DNA from: Plasmodium relictum
Taxonomy: Eukaryota > Apicomplexa > Aconoidasida > Haemosporida > Plasmodiidae
Direction of reading: 5' to 3'
Assembly (NCBI RefSeq): GCF_900005765.1
Contig: NC_041684.1
Span: 273,889 to 337,888 of the forward strand
DNA: 64,000 nt
Shown here: positions 9,385 to 22,200 of the stretch, piece by piece
Position numbering within the stretch: position 1 is the first letter of the stretch
How the letters are laid out: the number at the start of each line of letters is the position of its first letter
The notes under the pieces: model-generated
The model's input: only the letters and a program-made list of their open reading frames with translations
The model's database searches: none
What the model was told of the DNA's origin: nothing
Position numbers and translations under genes: made by a program

Positions 9385-11943
9385 ATGTTTTCTATAAAAA
9401 GATTAATTCTTTTTATGTTAGTGTTTTTTTCTTTTGTAAAAATAAAAAGGTTTATTAGTAAAATTTATAATATACATATATATGCGGAATCAAAAAAATG
9501 TGTAGGAAATAATGCCTTTCTTTTTTTATTGAATCTAGGAAAAAATAATAATTTTGAAAATAAAATGAACTATGTTATAAATAAAGAAACAAGGAAAAAA
9601 AGTAATTTTATACGTTCATTGATAAATAATGAAAAAAATTATGCAATGAATAGTAAAACAAATGCACAGGATGAAAAAAAGTATAATTTAATAAAAAATT
9701 TAAAAAAGTATTGTGAATGTACTAAAAAATTTAGGAGATTGCCAACAAGAGAAGTTGCAATTGGAAATATAAAAATTGGTGGTAATAATAAAATAGCAAT
9801 TCAAACTATGACAAGTTGTGACACTAGAAATATAGAAGAATGCGTTTATCAAATTAAGAAATGTAGAGATTTGGGGGCCGATATTGTAAGACTAACAGTT
9901 CAAGGTGTTCAAGAAGCAGAAGCAAGTTATTATATTAAAGAAAAATTATTGTCTGAAAATGTGACTATTCCTTTAGTAGCAGATATCCATTTTAACCCTA
10001 AAATTGCCTTAATGGCGGCAGATGTATTTGAAAAAATTAGGGTTAATCCTGGAAATTATGTAGATGGAAGAAAAAAATGGATAAATAAAGTTTATAAAAC
10101 AAAAGAAGAATTTGATGAGGGAAAATTATTCATAAAAGAAAAATTTGTACCGTTAATTGAAAAATGCAAAAGATTAAATAGAGCAATACGTATAGGCACC
10201 AACCACGGTTCTTTATCAGCTCGAATGCTTTCCTATTATGGTGATACCCCTTTAGGAATGGTTGAATCTGCCTTTGAATTCTCAGATTTGTGTATAGAGA
10301 ATAATTTTTATAATATAGTCTTTTCTATGAAAGCGTCTAATGCTTACGTTATGATACATTCATATAGATTGTTGGCGTCTAAACAATATGAAAGAAATAT
10401 GTTTTTCCCCATACATTTAGGAGTGACAGAGGCTGGATTTGGAGATAATGGAAGAATAAAGTCTTATTTAGGAATAGGATCATTATTATATGATGGAATA
10501 GGAGATACTATTAGAATATCATTAACAGAAGATCCATGGGAAGAATTAATTCCTTGTACAAAATTAATTGAGAATTTTAGAAAAAGAATATTTTACACTG
10601 AGAAGATAGATGATTATATAAGCATAAATGAAAAAAATAATAATATATCAATTGACGGTTATAATATCCCCCCAAAAAATGTAGATATAAACAATCTTAG
10701 TAATAATATAATTAGTAAGAGTCAAAATCATAAGGATGAAAAGAAAGGAATGGGAAATGAAGAAAATAGTTATGATAAAAAAATTCAAACTGATAAATCT
10801 AACATGAAGAGTTTCTTAAATTTTGAAGAAAATTTCAGAAATTTTAATAATATAGTAAAAAGAACCGTGGATAAAAATGGTAATGTATTGCATGAAGACT
10901 GCACTATTGGTAATGTAGTTACAGTAAAAGAGTTAGAAGATTCCCTACAAATATTCAAAGACTTAAATATAGAAATAGATCAAAATGGAAAATTAAAAAG
11001 GGGAGCTAAGACTAGTGACATAATTATTGTAAATAAATTTGAAACTGTAACGGATTTAGCCAAAAAAACAATTGAAAAATTAATGGAAGTAGGATTACAT
11101 GTGTTGATAGAACATCAGCAAAAAAACATTGATATTATTCAAAAATTAAAAGGTAATAATATATTGTTGTATACTGACATAGAAACTATGATGAATATTT
11201 TGGAAAAAAATAAAAAGATTGAAATAAATAATATAAAAGGATACTCTCTAATTTTGAATGGAAAAGAAGATATTGAAATGGTAGAAAAAATTAAAAAACT
11301 AAATCCATTTCCTTTATTTATTCTCTTAAAATCGGATAGCATATATGAGCATGTATTAATTACAAGAAGACTAAATGAACTACTGCATTCTTTAAATATA
11401 AAAATACCATTTATACATTATGTTGATATTAATTCTACTAATTATGATGATATATTAGTTAATGCAACATTATATGCGGGAAGTTGCTTAATCGATCTAA
11501 TGGGAGATGGACTAATTATTAATGTAACTAATAGTGACTTTAAACAAAAAGAAGACAAAAATAAAAACTTAAGTCGTGTTGCTTTAAACTCCTTTTTAAC
11601 ATTAAATATTTTACAAGACACTCGTATTCGCTTATTTAAAACAGATTATATAGCATGTCCATCCTGTGGAAGAACATTATTTAATATACAAGAGACAACT
11701 AAAAAAATTATGAAACTAACAGGGCACTTAAAAGGGGTCAAAATTGCAGTTATGGGTTGCATTGTAAATGGAATAGGGGAAATGGCAGATGCACATTTTG
11801 GCTATGTTGGAAGTGCACCTAAAAAAATTGATTTGTATTATGGCAAAGAATTAGTAGAAAGAAATATACCTGAAGAAGAAGCCTGTGATAAATTAATAGA
11901 ACTAATTAAAAAGCATAATAAGTGGCAAGATCCGCCAAATTGA
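9385..11943 (+). CDS. ispG: IspG / GcpE, 4-hydroxy-3-methylbut-2-enyl diphosphate synthase
   Basis: Penultimate enzyme of the non-mevalonate (MEP) isoprenoid pathway in the apicoplast. It reductively converts methylerythritol cyclodiphosphate to HMBPP with a [4Fe-4S] cluster. 852 residues. Residues 1-25 are a hydrophobic signal segment (MFSIKRLILFMLVFFSFVKI), followed by a basic Asn/Lys-rich transit region to about residue 115. The catalytic part then opens with LPTREVAIGNIKIGG. A TIM-barrel domain (about 120-395; RLTVQGVQEAEA, VADIHFNPKIAL, IRVNPGNYVD) is followed by the long insertion domain typical of plant and apicomplexan IspG. The C-terminal cluster domain has Cys758 and Cys761 (CPSCG), Cys792 (MGCIVNGIGE) and the catalytic-type Glu799. 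All three cluster ligands and the Glu are present. Single exon; the start is set by the signal peptide. Confidence 0.97.
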   Translation: MFSIKRLILFMLVFFSFVKIKRFISKIYNIHIYAESKKCVGNNAFLFLLNLGKNNNFENKMNYVINKETRKKSNFIRSLINNEKNYAMNSKTNAQDEKKYNLIKNLKKYCECTKKFRRLPTREVAIGNIKIGGNNKIAIQTMTSCDTRNIEECVYQIKKCRDLGADIVRLTVQGVQEAEASYYIKEKLLSENVTIPLVADIHFNPKIALMAADVFEKIRVNPGNYVDGRKKWINKVYKTKEEFDEGKLFIKEKFVPLIEKCKRLNRAIRIGTNHGSLSARMLSYYGDTPLGMVESAFEFSDLCIENNFYNIVFSMKASNAYVMIHSYRLLASKQYERNMFFPIHLGVTEAGFGDNGRIKSYLGIGSLLYDGIGDTIRISLTEDPWEELIPCTKLIENFRKRIFYTEKIDDYISINEKNNNISIDGYNIPPKNVDINNLSNNIISKSQNHKDEKKGMGNEENSYDKKIQTDKSNMKSFLNFEENFRNFNNIVKRTVDKNGNVLHEDCTIGNVVTVKELEDSLQIFKDLNIEIDQNGKLKRGAKTSDIIIVNKFETVTDLAKKTIEKLMEVGLHVLIEHQQKNIDIIQKLKGNNILLYTDIETMMNILEKNKKIEINNIKGYSLILNGKEDIEMVEKIKKLNPFPLFILLKSDSIYEHVLITRRLNELLHSLNIKIPFIHYVDINSTNYDDILVNATLYAGSCLIDLMGDGLIINVTNSDFKQKEDKNKNLSRVALNSFLTLNILQDTRIRLFKTDYIACPSCGRTLFNIQETTKKIMKLTGHLKGVKIAVMGCIVNGIGEMADAHFGYVGSAPKKIDLYYGKELVERNIPEEEACDKLIELIKKHNKWQDPPN

Positions 11944-12270
11944 AAGAAAGAAAAAAAAAAAACTATCATATTGATTAGTAACATTAAAAGTAAATTTCTA
12001 TTTTTTTTTTTATATTTTTTTAAATTTTAATTTTTTTTTTTATATTTATTTAAATTTTAATTTTTTTTTTTTTGTTTCTGTTAAAAAATTGGAACCTAAA
12101 ATTCATTATATAATAATGAAATCTTGTTATTTTAAAAAATATTACAAGATAACAAATTATGTATATTCACTATTTCTTAGATATATCTATGAGATTTATT
12201 CATAATAAATGGATTAAGAAAAATTAAGTTTTAAATCAAAAAAATTATTTATCCGTTCTGGTTAATACGC

Positions 12271-12301
<31 letters not shown>

Positions 12302-12405
12302 AAAGATATTAAAAAGATACAAAAAAGAAAAAATATATAGAAAAAAGAAAAATAAAAGTTTATACCAAATTAAATCAAAAAAAATAAAAATTTATATTTA
12401 TGTTT
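11944..12405. other. Convergent intergenic region, IspG / CDGSH gene
   Basis: Short spacer between two 3' ends. It contains a 30-bp tandem repeat at 12001-12073 and a run of 28 A at 12271-12298. No gene seen. Confidence 0.6.
12001..12073. repeat. 30-bp tandem repeat, about 2.4 copies
   Basis: Two near-identical 30-bp units (12001-12030 and 12031-12060: T11, ATAT, T-rich, AAATTTTAA) plus a partial third copy, in the 3' flank of ispG. Confidence 0.75.
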
Positions 12406-13162
12406 TTATGGATGAAATAACCATGTTGTCATAATACCAAACGAAAAAAGTGCAACGTATGTAAATAGAGCAGCTTTGGGAACATTTCTATTTGCTCGAA
12501 CCTTAAAATTTAAAAATAAAAAAAAATAACACATTATTCAATAATAAAAAATTCAATTATTATTTAAAAAATTAGTAAATGTTAATATATTATTAAAAAA
12601 AAAGAATTTTTTTCTTTTTTCTTATCTCTTTCTTTTAATTTACCCATAAATCAGTAAAATCGTAATGTGGTTTGTGTAAACTTTGTTTACATCCGCACAA
12701 AAGTCTATATCCACTAGATTGAGGAATATACATCATGGGCTTAAATCCTTCATAAAAATTAGCATTAAAAAAAAGAATGATAAATATAATGATAAAATAT
12801 ATTTCTAAATATTCATATATAGACAATTTAGTTTTCATTATTTTACCTGTTCCTTTATGTGATCCATCACACCAAGGCTGAATTTTACTTGTACCGCAAG
12901 TACAATACCAATAAACCTACGTTTTCCGTTTTTTTAAAAAAATTATTAACGTTCTTTTTGTTTTAATACATTTTAAAATCAAAATAATAACTTATATATA
13001 TATACTTATTCTCATACATTTTTCCTATTTATATATATATATATCAATTATTTTTTTTTTTATATTTCATTATACCTTTTTTTTTTCTACTTTAACAAGA
13101 TAGGGATCAACTAAATCCGTCTTTACTACTGGATCATGAGGCCACCATTGTCCCCAACTCAT
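12406..13162 (-). CDS. CDGSH iron-sulfur domain protein with C-terminal membrane anchor (4 exons)
   Basis: Rebuilt from four exons: 13162-13076, 12916-12847, 12747-12644 and 12501-12406. All introns are GT..AG and reading phase is kept, giving 118 residues. The start is MSWGQWWPHDPVVKTD. Exon 2 carries a complete CDGSH motif, YCTCGTSKIQPWCDGSH, with the three Cys and one His that bind a [2Fe-2S] cluster. Exon 3 carries a second CDGSH-like unit, LLCGCKQSLHKPHYDFTD. There the first two Cys remain, but the third Cys and the His are replaced (PHYDFTD for PxCDGSH). Exon 4 adds a hydrophobic segment, ALFTYVALFSFGIMTTWLF, four residues from the end of the frame, consistent with a tail anchor. The two-unit layout resembles CISD3/bacterial CDGSH proteins. 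The family's roles are Fe-S or redox handling in mitochondria or plastids; the compartment here is unknown. Without exon 4, the frame would stop after DLWVN. Confidence 0.88.
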
Positions 13163-14095
13163 TTTATTCTATTTTATTTTATTATTTTTATAGATTTATT
13201 TTAATTATTTTTAAAGATTTATTTATACTATTTATCCTATATTTTTTATTTTTATTTTTATTTTTTCAATTAAATTTTCCTTTTGCTGTATAAATTTTGT
13301 ATTTTCTTTTAATTAATCTGTACTTTTTCTCTTATGTTATTTTCATTAATATAATCTACATATTTTTTTTAATTTCCTGTTAAAAAATTAGCTCTAAGAG
13401 GAATTTTATTTTTTACAATGTTTAAAAAAAAATATATACATATGCATATACAAATATTTAAAGAAATTTTATTATTTTTTTTTTTTTAAATTTTTTCGGT
13501 ATAAAATTTATGCAAAATAGTACAAAATTTAAAGAAAATTTTTATATAATGCATATCATCAGTAAAAAAAAATTATTTTTAATACTTTTAACGTTAATAC
13601 TTGTTTATAAAATCAATAAAGTTTATATATATATACAATATTTTTTTTTATTATCTAAAAAAAAAAAAATTTTCTTTCTAAATTTTATGCACATGATTGA
13701 AATCGATAAATATATATTTACAATTTTATTTTTTTTTATTAATTGAATAAGTGTTTAATAAGTTATTATTACAAATAAAAAAATTAAAAACGGCTTAGAT
13801 TTCAATTATAAATACTTAAATTATTTAATTACAATCAATAGAATATTCTTGTTTTTTTATATTTCTTTATATTCGGAACATTTCAACATATTTTCTAATT
13901 AGTAATAGAACATAAACATGAAAAATTAAATGTAAACAAAAAAAAAAAGAATTTTATGAAAAAAAATGTAGATTTTTCTACTTTTATTGAAATAACATGT
14001 AGCTCAAATTAAGAAAATACTTAAAAAAAAATTATATAAAAAAAAAAAAAAGAGAGAAAAAAAACCAAAAAAAGGAAAAGAAGAAAATTAAAACA
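13163..14095. other. Intergenic region upstream of the CDGSH gene
   Basis: About 0.9 kb of A/T-rich sequence between the CDGSH start and the 3' end of the next minus-strand gene. A 78-codon frame at 13510-13746 is poly-K/I/F and I regard it as non-coding. Confidence 0.5.
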
Positions 14096-15337
14096 TTATT
14101 GTATTATTAATTTATAAGCGTTAAGAGAGATAAATGAAAAGCCAAAAGAAAAAATACATATAACTAACAATATTATTAATCCCCCGAAAAGAAGATTTTT
14201 ATAATTATAATATGAATTAAAGTAATTTATAGCAATATTTTTTAAATATGGATTATTTTGTATGTTTATCTTTATGTTTTCATCGCATAAGCAATTTATA
14301 TCATTTATAAAAGCATAATTACCATAAAACTGAAAATCTTCACCTTTTTTTCTATTAGCATAATAGCTAATGAAAAATTTTGTAAGTCCATAAATTAAAA
14401 CTAATGAACTTCCTGCTGATAATCCTGATGCAAAATCAAATAAATTAATATAATAGGATGAAAAATAAAAATATTTATAAAGAATTTTTCTCTTGATTAA
14501 ATTATATAAAGGATATGCAAACATCAATATGAAAGAAGTCACATACTTTATTACAAACATAACATAATTCTTATTTGTCGAAAATAATTTTGCACATAAA
14601 AAAAAATATTGAATTTCTTTTTTTTTATGGTTTGATGTATTGCCACAAAAAACTAGTTTATTAGTAAATGATTCACATACAGAATTTCCTGTATTTTTAT
14701 TTTTTTCATATATATTATCACTTTCTTTAACTGAAATGGCTTCATTAAAATAAACTCTTTTTTTTTTCTCTTGTACACTCTTTTCTTGTAATGATTCTTT
14801 TTTTTTTATTTCATTTTCATCTGAAAGATATTCAGTTAATCCTTCATCTGTATTTTTATCAATGCTACTTTCGTTATTCATTATCATATTGGCATCCTCA
14901 TTAGAATCAAATTTTATCTTTTTTTCTTTTTCCTTGGAATTGCTCAATTTATTTTCGTTTTCATTATCATTAGCATTTTCTTCTATATCATTTTCTTGGA
15001 TATCTTTTTGATTACAAGTGTTAATTAGAAATTTTGTAATTTTCTTCGTAAATTTGAATGGAACTAGCAGTAAAACAAATAAAAACCCTTGTGTAAAATG
15101 CCCTACATTAGTAATTGACCTAATAAACCTATTATTAACAGAGCTTAACTTTTTGTCCATAATTAGTTTATAAAATATTATTAAAAAAACTAAAATATGG
15201 GTCAATAATAAAACTACTTCCCAAGTCATAAATGTATTTATGAATTTTCTATATCTTGTTTTACAAAATGCACATCGTTCACTATTTTTTTCATTTTCTT
15301 TTTTAAATAATGCTTGTTTTATTTCCAAATCTTCCAT
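14096..15337 (-). CDS. Conserved multispanning membrane protein, function unknown
   Basis: 413 residues in one exon. The N-terminus has a CxxC pair (SERCAFCKTRYRKF). Hydrophobic segments lie at about 40-60 (WEVVLLLTHILVFLIIFYKL), 80-96 (FTQGFLFVLLLVPF), 262-282 (VIKYVTSFILMFAYPLYNLI), 298-322 (ASGLSAGSSLVLIYGLTKFF) and 383-405 (LLFGGLIILLVICIFSFGF). An acidic, Asn-rich loop of about 130 residues (110-240) separates the first pair from the rest. Five predicted helices are therefore likely. I recognise no transporter or enzyme family. Placement between the CDGSH and dynein genes agrees with a conserved Plasmodium locus but does not suggest a role. Confidence 0.8.
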   Translation of the reverse strand: MEDLEIKQALFKKENEKNSERCAFCKTRYRKFINTFMTWEVVLLLTHILVFLIIFYKLIMDKKLSSVNNRFIRSITNVGHFTQGFLFVLLLVPFKFTKKITKFLINTCNQKDIQENDIEENANDNENENKLSNSKEKEKKIKFDSNEDANMIMNNESSIDKNTDEGLTEYLSDENEIKKKESLQEKSVQEKKKRVYFNEAISVKESDNIYEKNKNTGNSVCESFTNKLVFCGNTSNHKKKEIQYFFLCAKLFSTNKNYVMFVIKYVTSFILMFAYPLYNLIKRKILYKYFYFSSYYINLFDFASGLSAGSSLVLIYGLTKFFISYYANRKKGEDFQFYGNYAFINDINCLCDENIKINIQNNPYLKNIAINYFNSYYNYKNLLFGGLIILLVICIFSFGFSFISLNAYKLIIQ

Positions 15338-16244
15338 TTTAATATATTTGTTCTCTATAAATGCATATACATGTATATATAATAAAAAATTTTAAAATAT
15401 ACTATTAAAATTTATAATATAACTTATGGAACATTTTTTTAAAATTATACTAAAAATATAAGATCAAAAAAGATAATTCAAAGTTTACAAGAAATCATAT
15501 GGAAGTGAAACAGATTTAACAAAATTTTTTCATATATACCTATTTTTATATAAATTTATAATTAAAAACAAAAAAAAATTATAGCTAGCTTGAGTAAAAA
15601 TTATTTTTTTTTTTATTATTTTGAAATAAGATGAAAGTAAAAAAAATAAAAAATGGGTTTAAGAAATTATTTGAAAAGGAAAATTAAATTATATTCTTTA
15701 ACAAAATACACAAATTAAAAAAAAAGAAAAGAAAAGAAAAATGTAAGGGAATAATAAGAATAAAAATTAAATGTTTTCAATTAAAAAATATGAAAAAATT
15801 AGCTTTTTTTTTTTACTCGTAATTTTTATTCAGTTCCAAAAATATAAGAAAAGTTATATGTTATATTAAATGTGTTATTTTTATATTTTATTTTATCTTT
15901 TTTTTTTGTTGCAATTTTTTTTTTATTATAATTAATACTATTTTAAAACCTTTTTTCATCTTGCTATTAAAAATATAAAAAAAAAAATGTTCGAAGCTTC
16001 TTTAGAAAATAGAGCATATATATGCAGAATAAAGACAAAATCATAAAAATATGATATATACTGATGTTTTAAAAACTTAAAATATCATAAAAAAAACAAG
16101 CTTAATTCATATATTAGATAATTGATGTAAAAAATGAAAACTTTATTTTGTTCCATTTTCTATAATATTTGATTATTATTTATGAAAAAAAAAGTTTGTA
16201 CTATATATATATCATATACTTAAAAAATTTTTTTTTAAATATTT
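15338..16244. other. Intergenic region 3' of the dynein gene
   Basis: About 0.9 kb of A/T-rich spacer between two minus-strand genes. It holds the promoter side of the membrane-protein gene and the 3' UTR of dynein. Poly(dA:dT) tracts only; nothing else seen. Confidence 0.5.
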
Positions 16245-19200
16245 TTAATCATCAGCAATATCGAGAATTAATGCAACACCTGCTAAAATCCATTTATCCG
16301 GACTTTCTTTTGTTTTTAATTTTATATTTGTTACGTAAGTATTTCCTCTCGATAATGTTTTATATACAGGGCATTCGTACACATCTGTATCTATTTTACC
16401 CATACTAATTATTGGCTTACAATGTATAACTGGCATTAAAAAGTATTTCTGTTTTGAAGAGGAATCACATAAAGTATTTTTTTCTACATCATAATTAGCA
16501 CCGTCTAAATACAAACCATATATATAAGCTCCTTCTTTAGGATAAGAATGAATATTATTCAACGTTTTATTAGTTACTTCAATTTGCATTATAATTTTAT
16601 CTAATTCACACTTTTCATTTCTAGATAATATTTGTTTAATTGCACTGAAAAAGCTATTTGGATTAAATAATAAGGAAATGTTAAAAACTTTGGGTGTTAA
16701 TAAGGGATCATTAAACCAATCGGTCAAAAAGCTTATTCTTTCCTTCAAATTATTTACCCATGATGATAAATTTCTATTGCTAGAATAAGAATTATTTTTC
16801 CACAATTCTGGTAATTTATCTTTATACAAGGAGTTCATAAGAGATTCTATTTTACTAGTCATATTAATTTCCCCTTTAATTGCTAAACTTAATTCTTTTA
16901 ATGAATTTTTCATAACACTAGTTAAAGAGTTCATTAAGGTGCATTCTTGAAATAAAAAATATTGCAAAGGAGTAAGTTGATCATCTGGTATTGATTTCAT
17001 TAATTCTTCTACATTAAAAAAAACACTATCTATTTCACTTAATATTTCAGATAAAATATTAGATGTTTTGTTCTCCATCGTTTCTCCTGTTGTTAGTTCT
17101 TCAACAAAAGTGGATGTTTCCTTAAGTTTTAATTTTAATATATTTTTTAATAATTTTATGCTTTCATTTGTTCTAAAATTCATTTCTGCATGCTGATTTA
17201 AGCCATATAAAATAGATGATTCATATACAATTTGAGTATCTATATATTTCAAAATTTTGTCATACGAATAATTATTGGGGCTAAATAATTGTATATTTTT
17301 GGAAAATGGAATTAACTGCATTCCTTCTAATGATTGTTCTCTCATAAAGTAATTTAAGTAAGTTTTACATACTAACATATCTTTATCATTAACTATATGA
17401 CCACCATACATAATTTCTCCGAAAATATATTTTAAATCATTCCATGGAACTTTTATAGAATTTTGGTTGTCTAAGTAATTAAATAAAACTTTTGCACTAT
17501 CTCTTAAATCGCTTAAGCTAAATGGATATTTTATGTTAAATCCTTCTGCACCAAATTTTGCTCTTTCAACTATTATGGAATGAAAATAACATAACGAAAA
17601 TAAAATATTTTTTGTTCTTAAATCTTTTTCTTCATAATCATCAGAAGAAAAAAAAGTAAAAGCTCTTTTTAAGTTTTCTTTAAAACCAGTTGGTGCTTCA
17701 TTTGTTAATTTTATAGACCTTTCTAATATACTAATAGGAATGTTAGTTGTTATTTCTGAAGTTAAAAAGCATCTAAAATTGGGGTGAGATCCTTCTGTAG
17801 AATATTTATCTATTACATTTTCTAAAATTAAATTGAATTTAGCCATTAAGTGTATATTTTCTAAAACTATCCAATGGCCTTCTTTATGAGATAATTCTAG
17901 TTTTGACAAAGCTATTGATTCTTGTCCTTGTCCCAATGATACAACATGCAAATTATTATTTAAATAAAACTTATATTTTTTTCCTAATAGTTCTACATAT
18001 TTTATAAAATCAGAACCAGGAGTTAAAATAAACAATATAGGTGTAGAATTCACCATAAAATTGTAAGAAGATTCTAAAGTATCAACGAAAGAATTATTTC
18101 TCTCCATAATTTCCTCACTGTTTGGTAATATATTTTTAATGTAATTTTCTAAAGTGACTGTAATTCTGTCTGGTCGTAAACATCTAATGATTAATAATTT
18201 TTTAAAAGAATAATTATTTAATTTTTTCCATTCTAATGGTAATTTACATATTTCAGGTTGAATTTCAGAACACCATTGTTTAAATTTATGCTGAGCATCT
18301 ATATGAATATTAGTTGATAAATTTTCAAATTCTTTAAACTTTGATAATAATAAAATATTTTCCCAACAATCATCACTTAGCCATTCTTTTAGAGGGTTTT
18401 CACTCACATTTTCACTTCTTGGAGGTTTTAAAAAGAAGTTGAGATAATCCATATTAAAATCTTTATCAAATATTTTTTTTTTTTCTAATAATTTAAAAAC
18501 AAATATACAGTTAAATAATAATTTATCTTTTTCTAGTAGTCCTCTGTTAATCCATGAATATATAGTTTTTCTAAAAGAAATTATTAATTTATTCATATGT
18601 TCATCATAAATGTTATTCTCTTCATTATTATCTTTATTATCTTCAACACTATTGTTAAAAAATATTTTTGAATCGTAATAATTGTCCTGCCTTTCCAAAG
18701 CCAAATCATTATTATTAAAAGCATCCGTTTTATTATTAGAATCATTGATATTATTTTTTTCATTATTAGAATTATGAACAGCTTCAATTGATTTTAGCAA
18801 TAAATTAATGAAGGAATCTAATGAATACTGATACATGTAATTAATGTTATGCATAAGAATAAGAATGAAATAAACAATAGAAGCTTCATTAGCAAGAGTT
18901 CTATATAATTCTCTTGTTTTATTTATCTCACTTTCTGTTTTAATTGAATCTTCTACTTGTCTTTGTATGTTAATAGATGTATCTTTTGTAGTTTTTAAGC
19001 TATTGATTAAGGAAATATTATCAATTATAGTCGTTGAATCAACAGTAGATAGCTGATATAATATTTCATCCTCTAGATTATTTAGTATTATTTTATACTC
19101 ATTTCTATTTTTAACTAAAATTTGTTTCTGTTTTTCTAATTCTGGCTTTTCTATATTTACAATAATGGCTAGTATTTGTTCTTCTAAACCTTCACATGTA

Positions 19201-22200
19201 ACACTGAAATTTATGAGAGTACATTGGCTATTGACTTCAGGCTTGAAATGAGGATTACTTAGTTTAGTTTGTAAAATTAGATTAAAAAAATTAACTTTAA
19301 CTACATTTTCATTTGAAAATGCTTTATTAATATTTTGGAAATTATGCTTTAAGTAATTTTTATTCATATCTAATTCATTGCAAAAATTATTATGGTTTTC
19401 AGAAGCATTATTTTTATTGCTAACATTATTATTAGTATTATTTTCGAAAAATGATTTAATTTTAGAAATTCTGCTTATTGCATTGGGAAAATTAAATGGC
19501 ATTTCTTCATTATCAATTTTGATGAATGTATCATTCCCTTTTTTAATAAATTCTCTGTTTAATAAACTATCAATAACATTATCAATTTCTTCGTTAATAT
19601 TTTCAATTATTAAATATCCTCCTTTTAAGATAACATTCTTAACTTTTTTAATAAAATTTTCGCAATTGAATTGTAAACATGTAATATTATTACCCCCCTT
19701 TACTTTTAACCACTTTAATCCTTGCAGTTGAGGATCAATTAACAATGGCCATCTATAACATGTACTTACAATTAATGCATTTTCAATGCTTATTTTATCT
19801 TCTGGTAATTTTTCATTTTTCCATGTTGCAATTTGTATATCTTGAACCATTATATCGATTGGAGAAGTAATATTGTTAATTAGAATATTGCTATTTTTTA
19901 TATGTTCTAGCCATAATTTTTTCCACAAATTTATTCTAAAAGAACTAGAAAATACCCCTAGATATGTAATGAAAGAGGATAATAATAAGCAATCTCCATA
20001 TATAAATTTTTTATTGGAATTGATAATAGATATTTCATCAGACCATCTAGAATATTCATCAGATAACATATTTACTAAATTTTCAGCTCTATTTAATTTG
20101 TCTTTTGATTCATTATATATTTTAATTACATTATTTTTTTCTTCATTTACTTCATTCATTTTTCTTCTTAATTTCTCTACACTATCTGTTAACTCTTTTA
20201 CTTTATTTTCTAGTTGATCTAATTTTTCTTGTGCTTTATTTTTATTATTTGTCGCTTCTTGTAATTTATCCATTAATGGTTTCACTTTTTTATATACTTC
20301 ATTATATTTTACTATGTTAACAAGCCATAATGCTAAGTAGGCACATGCAGAAGATTTTGTCTTCATCATTTCATAATTAAAAAATTTCTTTTGAATAAAA
20401 GGAGTTAATAAATTGACTGTTTCTTCATCCATGTTTTCTGCATCAAATTTTTGTAATTTACTTAAAAACTGGGTAGGATTGTTCATGATTTTCTGAGCAA
20501 ATTTCCATGAATAGTTTTTTATTTCTTTTAGCGCAATTAATACAGCATGAGTAACATCTAAACATTCTTTGGGGGGATTTTGTAAAGATTTTAATTCTTG
20601 AATAGCTGATTTTGTTATACAATTAACTGCATCTTTTGCCTTATTCATAATAGGTAAAGCTTCACTTAATTCTTTATCTGCCTTTAATTGAATTTCAATT
20701 GCTTCTTTTGTAAATATTTCTGTTTTTTTTTTTTCTTCATTTACAATTTGTTGTTCTTTATTAGTAACTTCCGTTGCTTCCTTTACTTTATTTAATATAT
20801 CATTTACTTCGATTTTTTTTTCTTCTATGTTTGTTATTTTTATTTCTATTTCTTTTTTTAATACTTCTACATTTTCCCTAGTACTAGTTAAAGCCAATAA
20901 ACCTTTATTTAATCTTTCTACTGATTTTTCTATTTCAAAATTTTTAACGCTTAACAAATTTTTATAAAAATAAATATATTCCAAAAATGTTTTTGGAATT
21001 ACATAATTATATCTGTTCTTCTGTTTAAGATATTTTTTGTTCATTTCGTTTGTACTAGTATGAACAAATGCCATATGTTCACAAATTTTTTTTTTTAATT
21101 CATCATTAATTTCTACATCATTTAAAAATTTATTTGCAACGTTAACTAAAGCTTCATATGGCCATGGCAAAAAATAAATAAAAGAAAAATTTGACAAAAA
21201 AGAAGGAAATTTAATTAATCTATCTCTGTATAAATTACTAATTGGTGAATGAGTAATAGCTATTTTAAAATTTTTTCTTATTTTGTTTATGTAATAATTA
21301 AATACATCTTCATTACTTTCCCCTATATTTAAATATTTTATTTGATTACGAATAGAAGAAAAAATGCCTAAATATTCATCTTTTGTAAATAAATTATTAC
21401 ATAAACCTGTTGATGTTAAATCATTAATATATGGTAGAAAGGAATCTAAAATATCTTTTTCTTTAAGTAAAAGAACATGAACATTTCCTGGTTTTATTGC
21501 GCATTTTAAGTGAAATTCTTGTAAATCAGATTTAAAATTATTTACATCATATTTATTATTAGTTGATATATTTAGTAAATTTAAAGAGTTAATAAAAATA
21601 CTTAATTTTAATAAGGATTGTTTTCCAGAACCCCCAAAACCAATAAGCATTAAATGAGAAATGTTGAAATCTAAAATTCTACAAATTTTGCAAATCTGAA
21701 TTATAGCATAATCAAATAAGACTAATGGCAGTTCTACATGAGTTGTATTATACTCATTTAATTTTTCGGTTAAAACTTCTTTTAATTGATAAAATTTCTT
21801 AACATTTAAATACATTTTATCTAGTCCATTTCTAATAGATATAAAAGATGTAAAGATATTTTTATTTAAATCATATATTAATTGTTTTTCCTTTTCTTTT
21901 GTATTATCATTACTGTTATTGTTACTATTATTAACGTTATCATTTATACTATTATTTATATTGCCATCTATTTTATTATTTAAATTATCAATATTATCAA
22001 AATTATCATTTCCATTAACATCTTTGTTATTTTTATTTTCTTCATTGATATTATCATTATAACTTGGGGAATATATTTTATGAGTAGAATTGATATTGTC
22101 TTTTTCATTAATAGCATCAAAAGTTTCTTTATGTTTTTCAAAATCATCTTTAAAAAATGGAAAATATTGAAGAACTTGTTTATTAAATATTTGTGTAAAA

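Noticed and set aside
13510-13746. 78-codon plus-strand frame between the CDGSH and membrane-protein genes
   Set aside because: Composition is Lys/Ile/Phe homopolymer-like and several parts are poly-A translations.
18593-18787. Minus-strand alternative frame inside the dynein gene
   Set aside because: Overlaps an Asn-rich insertion in the wrong frame; the main dynein frame is unbroken.
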